This document shows, one piece after another, positions 1-5,112 of a stretch of DNA of 8,567 nucleotides; position 1 is the stretch's first letter, and each line of letters starts with the position of its first letter. The stretch lies in the NCBI GenBank assembly GCA_002395225.1, contig DGWH01000141.1, positions 12,845 through 21,411 on the forward strand, written 5' to 3'. Origin of the DNA: Christensenella sp. UBA4263. GTDB taxonomy: Bacteria > Bacillota > Clostridia > Christensenellales > Aristaeellaceae. A model generated the notes under the pieces. It was not told where the DNA came from. It made no database searches and saw only the letters and a list, made by a program, of their open reading frames with translations. The position numbers and the translations under genes were made by a program.

Positions 1-1668
1 CCCTATTTTGTGGAAGGCGACGATCCCATGACCATGCACCGGCTGATGGCCGAAGCCATGGATCAGGTGATTGAGCGCATTCAGGCCATTCAGAAAAATG
101 CCCGGGAGAACAATGATTCGACCCGTCCGGTATGGCCGATGATTGTCCTGCGGACGCCCAAGGGCTGGACCGGCCCCAAGGAAGTGGACGGCCAGCGCAT
201 TGAGGGCAATTTCCTGGCACACCAGGTGCCTATCTCCATGGCAAAGCCGGAGGAGCATCTCCGGATTCTGGAGGCCTGGCTGCGGTCCTATCATCCGGAA
301 GAGCTGTTTGATGAAAACGGCCGCGCACTGCCGGAAATCCGGGCACTGGCGCCGGTGGGCAATGCCCGCATCGGTGCAAACCCGCATGCCAACGGCGGTC
401 TGCTGCTGAGAGACCTGCGCCTGCCTGATTTCCGTGACTACGCCTTTGACACGCAGGGACACGGTGAGCTGGAAGGCCAGGACATGATTGAACTGGGCAA
501 GTATGTGCGCGATATCTTCCGGATGAATGCGGAATCCAAAAATTTCCGTATCTTTGGACCGGATGAGACCAATTCCAACCGCCTGAACGCCGTGTTTGAG
601 GTGGAGAACCGTGACTGGAACGCCCAGCGTCTGGACACGGATGATCATCTTGCCGCGGATGGCCGCGTCATGGACTCCATGCTCTCCGAGCACATGTGTG
701 AGGGATGGCTGGAGGGGTATCTGCTGACAGGCCGTCATGGATTTTTTGCGACCTATGAGGCATTTGCCCGTATCATCGACTCCATGGCCGCCCAGCACGC
801 CAAGTGGCTGAAGGTCTGCAACCAGCTGCCGTGGCGCGAGGAACTGGCCTCTCTCAACCTGATTATGGCCTCTACCGTGTGGCAGCAGGACCATAACGGC
901 TTTACCCATCAGGATCCCGGCTTTATGGATCACATCGCCAACAAGAAGGCGGATGTGGTGCGGCTTTACCTGCCGCCGGATGCCAACTGTCTGCTCTCTA
1001 CCTTTGACCACTGCATCCGTTCCCGCAATTACGTGAACGTGATTGTCGCCTCCAAGCATCCCCGTCCTCAGTGGCTGTCGATGCCCGAGGCAGTGAAACA
1101 CTGCACGCAGGGCATCGGAATCTGGGACTGGGCCAGCAATGATCAGGGACAGGAGCCGGATATCGTTTTCGCGTGTGCCGGTGAGACTCCGACCCTGGAA
1201 GCCCTGGCGGCGGTATCCATCCTGAACAGTGAGCTGCCGGATGTGAAAATCCGCTTTATCAATGTCGTGGATCTCTTCAAGCTCCAGCCGGCCACGGAGC
1301 ATCCTCATGGCCTGACCGATGCGGAGTATGATATTCTCTTCACTCAGGACAAGCCGGTGGTTTTTGCCTTCCACGGGTATTCCTCCCTGGTGCATGAACT
1401 GACCTACCGCCGTCACAACAACCGGCTGATGCACGTCCGGGGATACAGGGAAGAGGGAACCATCACGACGCCCTTTGATGTGCGCGTGCAGAATAACGTG
1501 GACCGCTTCCATCTGGTGCAGGAGGCGATCAAGTACCTGCCCCAGCTGGGCAACCGCGGTGCCTATCTCTATCAGCGCATGAGCGACAAACTGGTGGAGC
1601 ACAAGCAGTACATTCACGAATACGGCGAAGATCTCCCCGAGGTTGCCGGGTGGAAGTGGAACAAGTAA
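1..1668 (+). CDS. xfp: Xylulose-5-phosphate/fructose-6-phosphate phosphoketolase, C-terminal part (5' end outside window)
   Basis: This thiamine-diphosphate enzyme cleaves xylulose 5-phosphate (and often fructose 6-phosphate) with phosphate to acetyl phosphate plus glyceraldehyde 3-phosphate (or erythrose 4-phosphate), in the cytoplasm. The frame is open from base 1, reading PYFVEGDDP, so the GTG at 10 is an internal valine and not a start. About 555 residues are visible. Family members are about 790-825 residues, so roughly 240 N-terminal residues, including the GDGE cofactor motif, lie upstream. Visible family signatures are FGPDETNSNRL (the Glu at visible residue 189 matches the catalytic Glu of the middle domain), QDHNGFTHQDPG (His298-Asn299, active-site pair), a central GIWDWASN block and the C-terminal TTPFDVRVQNNVDRFHL. 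The stop is TAA at 1666. No frameshift or missing motif is seen in the visible part. Identification is firm. Substrate preference for xylulose over fructose phosphate cannot be read from this fragment. Confidence 0.97.
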   Translation, partial: PYFVEGDDPMTMHRLMAEAMDQVIERIQAIQKNARENNDSTRPVWPMIVLRTPKGWTGPKEVDGQRIEGNFLAHQVPISMAKPEEHLRILEAWLRSYHPEELFDENGRALPEIRALAPVGNARIGANPHANGGLLLRDLRLPDFRDYAFDTQGHGELEGQDMIELGKYVRDIFRMNAESKNFRIFGPDETNSNRLNAVFEVENRDWNAQRLDTDDHLAADGRVMDSMLSEHMCEGWLEGYLLTGRHGFFATYEAFARIIDSMAAQHAKWLKVCNQLPWREELASLNLIMASTVWQQDHNGFTHQDPGFMDHIANKKADVVRLYLPPDANCLLSTFDHCIRSRNYVNVIVASKHPRPQWLSMPEAVKHCTQGIGIWDWASNDQGQEPDIVFACAGETPTLEALAAVSILNSELPDVKIRFINVVDLFKLQPATEHPHGLTDAEYDILFTQDKPVVFAFHGYSSLVHELTYRRHNNRLMHVRGYREEGTITTPFDVRVQNNVDRFHLVQEAIKYLPQLGNRGAYLYQRMSDKLVEHKQYIHEYGEDLPEVAGWKWNK

Positions 1669-1759
1669 AGCGTTCATTTCCCGTTTGAGGATGAGCCGGC
1701 ACCCGCCTTTCATTCCCGAACGCAAGGCGGAAACAGAAATCAGTTTCATGTAAGCGCGA

Positions 1760-1798
1760 AAGAGTCACTTCCGCATACAGCATGCGGAGGTGACTCTT
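1760..1798 (+). terminator. Hairpin after xfp, possible transcription terminator
   Basis: A 17-nt arm (1760-1776) pairs with 1782-1798 through 16 Watson-Crick pairs and one G-U pair, around the 5-nt loop ACAGC. It lies 92 nt after the xfp stop, where a terminator is expected. The sequence after it is CAAATCC, so the U-tract of a classical intrinsic terminator is missing. It may instead act with Rho, stabilise the xfp mRNA 3' end, or terminate weakly. Confidence 0.5.
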
Positions 1799-1881
1799 CA
1801 AATCCATGGACCGCGGGAGTCTGGGCCGAACGGCTTCTGATCGGATTGATTTGACAATCTGGAACATTTGCCTGAATTTGC

Positions 1882-1909
1882 TTGAACTGGATAAGAAGTT
1901 CAATACAAT
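1882..1909 (+). promoter_or_regulatory. Candidate sigma-A promoter for the DUF308 gene
   Basis: TTGAAC (1882-1887) and TACAAT (1904-1909) are separated by 16 nt. The -10 matches the consensus at 5 of 6 positions and the -35 at 4 of 6. Transcription would start near 1916, giving a leader of about 290 nt before the ATG at 2208. The call rests on consensus matching only. Confidence 0.4.
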
Positions 1910-1926
1910 ACTGATATTATGCCGAA

Positions 1927-1965
1927 GTGTGGATGACAGCGGGTGTATCCCGCCGTTGTCCACAT
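1927..1965 (+). promoter_or_regulatory. Stem-loop at the 5' end of the presumed DUF308 leader RNA
   Basis: Bases 1929-1943 pair with 1949-1963 around the 5-nt loop TGTAT: 12 Watson-Crick pairs, two G-U pairs and one A-C mismatch. One further A-U pair and one G-U pair extend the base to 1927 and 1965. With a start near 1916 this would be the first structure in the transcript. A 5'-terminal stem of this kind can protect mRNA or form part of a regulatory leader. No known riboswitch family is recognised. Confidence 0.4.
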
Positions 1966-2134
1966 CTCTGCATATATAAAAACAGGCCTGAAACGGTGCG
2001 GCACCGGGTTCATCCGGCACACGGGAAATGGTTTGAGCCGGAGTGAAAAGTCGTGCCCGGAAAGGAGGAAGCAGCGAGAGAAAACCAATGGCCGGGAAAC
2101 GGGATATATCCTGACCATGTGAATTCTAAAGGAT

Positions 2135-2166
2135 CCGGTCATGCAGACGGTGTGTCTGTGGGCCGG
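2135..2166 (+). promoter_or_regulatory. Stem-loop just upstream of the DUF308 ribosome binding site
   Basis: CCGGTC (2135-2140) pairs with GGCCGG (2161-2166), and inside it GCAGAC (2143-2148) pairs with GTCTGT (2154-2159) around the loop GGTGT. A small AT/G internal loop separates the two helices. The stem ends 27 nt before the Shine-Dalgarno sequence. It is followed by TTTAC, too few T residues for a convincing terminator. A role in attenuation or translation control is possible but unproven. Confidence 0.35.
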
Positions 2167-2207
2167 TTTACGTGTCCCGATTGAATCTATTTTAAGGAGA
2201 TATCAAT

Positions 2208-3281
2208 ATGTCAACTTTTAGCATTATCCTGATTTTGGGAATTCTTTTGATCACCGGTGGTCTTTCACTGATGAGCACCCCGCTTATCACCTTTATCGGT
2301 GCAGGCTATTTCATCATCATTCTGTTCTTCGTTCACGGTATCTTTGGCGTGATCCGGGGATTGACGGAGAAGCAATTTGATAAAGGCTTTTTCTTTTCCG
2401 TTGTCAGTTTGATTCTGGGCATCGTCGGACTTTTTGTGCCCGGCGCAGCTGCGATGGGAAATTCCGTGCTGCTCTATATGGCAGGTGCCTGGTTCCTTGT
2501 CCATGCGGTAATGACCATTATTGATGCCATTGCCGGCAGACAGGAGGGCGAGGGAATCGGTTCAATGATCCTTGGAATCCTCCTGGGCGTAGCGGAACTG
2601 GTACTGGCAATCGTTTCCGTGATGAACCCGGCCGTGCTTGCTCTCGGTCTGGGCGTTCTCATTGGCTTCTATTATATGGAAACCGGATTTAACCTGATTG
2701 CTGTTGGTTCGGCCGTCTGCAAAGGCAGCAACCACATTACGCTGCTGTACACCATCATGGGTGTGCTGACGATCATGGGCGGCATTTCCATGCTGGCTCT
2801 CCCGCTTCTGACATTTGTCAGCATCGGATATGCCATTATCGCCCTGTTCTTCGTGAATGGTATTGTCGGCATTATCGGCGGAATCAGCGAAAAGCGGTAT
2901 GACAAGGATTTCTTCCTTTCTATTCTCAGTCTGATTCTGGGTATTGTCGGATGCGTTGTTCCGGGCATGGCTGCCATGACCAATGATATCCTGCTCTTCC
3001 TTGCCGCCGGCTGGTTTGTCATCCGCGGTGTGCTGAGCATCGTTACCGCTTTTGAAAACAAGAAAAATGGCGCCGGTACCTTTGTGTGGATCATGGGCAT
3101 CATCCTTGGCGCGGCGGAGATCATCCTGGGTGTTGTTTCGTTTATTTATCCGTCTATTGCAGCGACCATCTCGGGCATCCTCATTGCCTTCTACTTCATT
3201 GAGACGGGTGCCAACATGATCTTCGCCGGCTCCAGAATTGCCAAAGGCGTCGCCGAAGCCCGCACCCTTTCACGCTATTGA
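2208..3281 (+). CDS. Tandem DUF308/HdeD-like 12-TM membrane protein
   Basis: A 357-residue, very hydrophobic integral membrane protein. It consists of two similar halves with a period of 174 residues, each with about six predicted membrane helices: roughly residues 1-175 and 176-350. The blocks SLILGIVG (starting at residues 67 and 241) and FDKGFFFS / YDKDFFLS show the duplication most clearly. DUF308 proteins, including E. coli HdeD of the acid-resistance island, usually have a single six-helix unit of about 180-190 residues, so this is a double-length form. Their biochemical activity is not established, and acid or stress protection is only a family-level association. The ATG at 2208 follows AAGGAGA (2194-2200) with a 7-nt gap, a strong start. 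The gene appears monocistronic: a long leader lies upstream and a strong terminator downstream. Family confidence is high. Function is unknown. Confidence 0.88.
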   Translation: MSTFSIILILGILLITGGLSLMSTPLITFIGAGYFIIILFFVHGIFGVIRGLTEKQFDKGFFFSVVSLILGIVGLFVPGAAAMGNSVLLYMAGAWFLVHAVMTIIDAIAGRQEGEGIGSMILGILLGVAELVLAIVSVMNPAVLALGLGVLIGFYYMETGFNLIAVGSAVCKGSNHITLLYTIMGVLTIMGGISMLALPLLTFVSIGYAIIALFFVNGIVGIIGGISEKRYDKDFFLSILSLILGIVGCVVPGMAAMTNDILLFLAAGWFVIRGVLSIVTAFENKKNGAGTFVWIMGIILGAAEIILGVVSFIYPSIAATISGILIAFYFIETGANMIFAGSRIAKGVAEARTLSRY

Positions 3282-3426
3282 GAGGAATGCCGGGAACGGC
3301 TCCGTTCATCCGCGTTTTGCGATGAGCAGAGGATCTGCGTTCATCCGATAGGCTGTCTGGATTGAAGGCTTCGTCATTGTCCCGGCCGGATCATCGGCAG
3401 GCACTGACCGGCGCTGGAATCTCACA

Positions 3427-3470
3427 GGCTGCCCCACCCTGCATGTGCAGGCGGGGCGGCCTTTTTATTT
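3427..3470 (+). terminator. Intrinsic terminator of the DUF308 gene
   Basis: A GC-rich stem (arm from GGCTGCCCC at 3427, return arm ending GGGGCGGCC at 3461) closes around a small TG-containing loop, with one bulged base and two G-U pairs. It is followed at once by TTTTTATTT. This is a textbook Rho-independent terminator, 145 nt after the DUF308 stop. It should insulate the downstream operon from DUF308 transcription. Confidence 0.9.
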
Positions 3471-3510
3471 CATCGGAAGAAGGGAGCACTTTCTGGAAAA
3501 GGCGTATTCC

Positions 3511-3539
3511 TTGATTTCTCGGGGGCCGGGGCATAAAAT
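3511..3539 (+). promoter_or_regulatory. Candidate upstream promoter (P1) of the operon
   Basis: TTGATT (3511-3516) and TAAAAT (3534-3539) are separated by exactly 17 nt, with an unusually G-rich spacer. Transcription would begin near 3546, about 330 nt before the ATG at 3875. It lies after the terminator, so it could drive the operon with a long leader or make a short separate RNA. Confidence 0.45.
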
Positions 3540-3791
3540 GATCAGTCGAATGGAACAGGGGATTGCAGGGTTTGCGACCGGCAAAGAGCAGCCTTAAAGA
3601 TAGTTATTTTCCCCCAGCACTCTTTATTCCTGACCGGTATGGCGGCTCACTGAGAGACCGAGGCATCCGGTTTATCAGATCAGCGAACCGTCCCTGCTTC
3701 CCGCGGAGGCGGTTTGGTGTGCATCAGATCGTACCATGGTGTGCGGCACAGGGACAAACGGGGGAGCACGGGGCGAGGCTGTGGAAAGTGT

Positions 3792-3820
3792 TTGACGTTC
3801 GACCGGGAATGGATTACACT
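3792..3820 (+). promoter_or_regulatory. Candidate proximal promoter (P2) of the operon
   Basis: TTGACG (3792-3797; 5 of 6 consensus matches) and TACACT (3815-3820; 4 of 6) are separated by 17 nt. Transcription would begin near 3827 and give a leader of about 48 nt to the ATG at 3875, which fits an ordinary operon promoter better than P1 does. Confidence 0.5.
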
Positions 3821-3859
3821 TTAGGCAGAACAGAGTCGGTCAGCAGATGGCATGGTGAG

Positions 3860-3877
3860 AGGGAGCGAGGAAACATG
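3860..3877 (+). promoter_or_regulatory. Ribosome binding site that fixes the zinc-ribbon/FHA start
   Basis: The purine-rich AGGGAGCGAGG (3860-3870) precedes the ATG at 3875. AGGGAG is spaced 9 nt from the ATG. No comparable site supports the in-frame ATGs further upstream at 3563 and 3809. Confidence 0.55.
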
Positions 3878-4504
3878 GCTAAATTTCGAATCTGTCCGCA
3901 CTGCGGACATAGAAATTCCCCCAATAAAATCCAGTGCGAGATTTGTGAGGAGGATCTGATCTCCGTCCGTGTGACGGAGGAGACAGCCGAGAAATCTGCA
4001 CCTCCTGTACCGGCTCCGGAGCCGGAGGCCCGCAGAATTCGCATCTGTGAGAACTGCGGAATGCACAATCGGCCGAATGAACGGAAATGCAGTCAGTGCG
4101 GAGAGGATATTTCAGATATCCTGCCTGTGGCGGAAAACGGACCGGGTTCGCAGGAACCGACACCGGTCATGCTGTTGCCCCGGCGGTATATGCTTTCCAG
4201 TTTCCAAGGGGATCTGCTCTATGAAATCCCGGAGGGGGAAACGGTTCTGGGGCGGGAGGCGGCGCTCTCAGATTATCTCAGGGAACGTCTTTATGTAGGC
4301 AGAAGGCAGGCCAGGCTTTGCCTTGAGGATGACCGGCTGAGTATTGGAAATCTGCGTGCAACGAATGAGACATTCGTGAATAACCGGCGTCTGGGTGATC
4401 AGATGACGGAACTTCACGAAGGGGATGAGATTGGTCTGGGCGGCAACAGCGTGAGTGGAAAGCGACAGGACCTGGCGGCCTATTTCCGTGTGGTAAGAAA
4501 ATGA
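3875..4504 (+). CDS. Double zinc-ribbon protein with C-terminal FHA-like domain
   Basis: A 209-residue soluble protein. Two near-identical zinc ribbons have the pattern C-x2-C-x10-C-x2-C at Cys7/10/21/24 and Cys58/61/72/75. Both share the frame RIC-x2-CG-x2-N-x-PN-x3-C-x2-C-x-ED, so they arose by internal duplication. A Pro/Glu-rich linker separates them. From about residue 105 to 205 an FHA-like beta domain is seen: LGRE (Gly126-Arg127), VGRRQARL (141-148) and ATNETFVNNRRL, then EGDEIGLGG. FHA domains normally bind phosphothreonine through an S-R-x-H motif. Here it reads G-R-R-Q, so classical binding may be weakened. The start at 3875 places the first ribbon near the N-terminus. A longer frame from 3563 is not supported. 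The stop overlaps the next start as ATGA. I infer an adaptor or scaffold for the phosphatase and AAA+ motor of the same operon. The exact role is unknown. Confidence 0.85.
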   Translation: MAKFRICPHCGHRNSPNKIQCEICEEDLISVRVTEETAEKSAPPVPAPEPEARRIRICENCGMHNRPNERKCSQCGEDISDILPVAENGPGSQEPTPVMLLPRRYMLSSFQGDLLYEIPEGETVLGREAALSDYLRERLYVGRRQARLCLEDDRLSIGNLRATNETFVNNRRLGDQMTELHEGDEIGLGGNSVSGKRQDLAAYFRVVRK

Positions 4505-5112
4505 TGTACATTGCACGAATTCTGTATCCGGTGGAGGTGCTGGGGCCCGGGAAACGCATCGGCATCTGGTTTGACGGCTGCGAACATCACTGCAGAGGCT
4601 GCAGCAATCCCGAACTATGGGAGCAGCAGGAGCGGTACCGGGCAGAAGCAGGGGCGGTTCTTGAAATGATCCGGATGATTGCCGGGGAGAATCCGGTAGA
4701 TGGTTTTACCCTGACCGGCGGGGATCCGTTCCTGCAGCCGGAGGCGCTGGGGGAGCTCCTGGACCCGCTGCGGGAGATCAGTGAGGATATCCTGGTCTAC
4801 ACCGGTTATCTGGCGGAGGACCTTAAAAAGCGGTATCCGGAGCTGCTCGCCCGGATTGCCGTGCTGATTGACGGACCGTATATGGAAGCGCGAAACCATG
4901 CGCTTCCTCTGATCGGGTCTGACAATCAGCGGATCATTTACCTGAAAGAGGGCTACCGGGAACGGTATGCGCCGATTCTGGCACAGGAAACCAGCCGTAT
5001 TCAGAATTTCCGGGTTCGCGACGGAATCATCTCCGTGGGCATTCACCGGCCGGATTATGCGCAGCAGCTGAAAGACGCGGCACAGAGAAAGGGACTGACG
5101 ATTGATGAGTGA
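4501..5112 (+). CDS. NrdG-like radical SAM activase (4Fe-4S single-cluster protein)
   Basis: A 203-residue radical SAM protein resembling activating enzymes of anaerobic ribonucleotide reductase (NrdG) and related glycyl-radical activases. These use a 4Fe-4S cluster and S-adenosylmethionine to make a 5'-deoxyadenosyl radical. The cluster motif is C-x3-C-x2-C at Cys27/31/34, followed by SNPELW. TLTGGDPF carries the SAM-contacting GGDP, then come LVYTGY and, in the C-terminal half, LIDGPYMEARNH and GSDNQRIIYLK, all typical of the NrdG group. NrdG itself is about 155-175 residues, so this form is somewhat longer. ATG at 4501 overlaps the previous stop by 4 nt and has no strong Shine-Dalgarno of its own, which suggests translational coupling. 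A second ATG follows at 4504. No NrdD, PFL or other glycyl-radical enzyme is encoded in the window, and the other operon members are signalling or remodelling proteins. The natural substrate is unknown, and I do not assign the symbol nrdG. Confidence 0.88.
   Translation: MMYIARILYPVEVLGPGKRIGIWFDGCEHHCRGCSNPELWEQQERYRAEAGAVLEMIRMIAGENPVDGFTLTGGDPFLQPEALGELLDPLREISEDILVYTGYLAEDLKKRYPELLARIAVLIDGPYMEARNHALPLIGSDNQRIIYLKEGYRERYAPILAQETSRIQNFRVRDGIISVGIHRPDYAQQLKDAAQRKGLTIDE

Larger units (their letters stand above)
1669..2207. other. Intergenic region between xfp and the DUF308 gene
   Basis: This 539-bp stretch has no credible gene. It holds a 17-bp hairpin just after xfp (1760-1798), a candidate promoter (1882-1909), and a presumed leader of about 290 nt with several potential stem-loops (1927-1965, 1994-2006 and 2135-2166, plus a possible helix pairing 2014-2020 with 2053-2060). 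A Shine-Dalgarno AAGGAGA lies at 2194-2200. Open frames on the minus strand here run into xfp out of frame and have the Arg/Pro/Cys-rich composition of non-coding translation. I recognise no known riboswitch consensus. Confidence 0.7.
3282..3874. other. Intergenic region between the DUF308 gene and the four-gene operon
   Basis: This 593-bp stretch holds the DUF308 terminator (3427-3470), an upstream candidate promoter (3511-3539) and a downstream candidate promoter (3792-3820). An open frame runs from 3563 into the zinc-ribbon/FHA gene, but its first 104 codons give an Arg/Trp/Pro-rich sequence without domain character and overlap the second promoter. I treat it as leader DNA. A 10-bp direct repeat CGTTCATCCG occurs at 3303-3312 and 3338-3347. 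I give it no function. Confidence 0.65.

Noticed and set aside
1851..1879. Perfect TTGACA (1851-1856) as the -35 of the DUF308 promoter
   Set aside because: At 17 nt spacing the -10 would be GAATTT, a poor match. The pair at 1882-1909 is better, though a role as an extra element cannot be excluded.
1529..2020. Minus-strand open frame of 163 codons spanning the end of xfp and the following gap
   Set aside because: It overlaps the firmly identified xfp 3' end and the post-xfp hairpin, lacks a domain pattern, and has the Arg/Cys/Pro-rich composition of an antisense shadow.
2061..2114. Leader peptide after AAAGGAGG (2061-2068), ATG at 2088, eight codons
   Set aside because: The 19-nt spacing from the Shine-Dalgarno to the ATG is too long, and the peptide has no regulatory codon run.
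2672..3124. Minus-strand open frame rich in Met/Pro/Ile inside the DUF308 gene
   Set aside because: Its composition is what the complement of hydrophobic codons produces. There is no ribosome binding site or domain.
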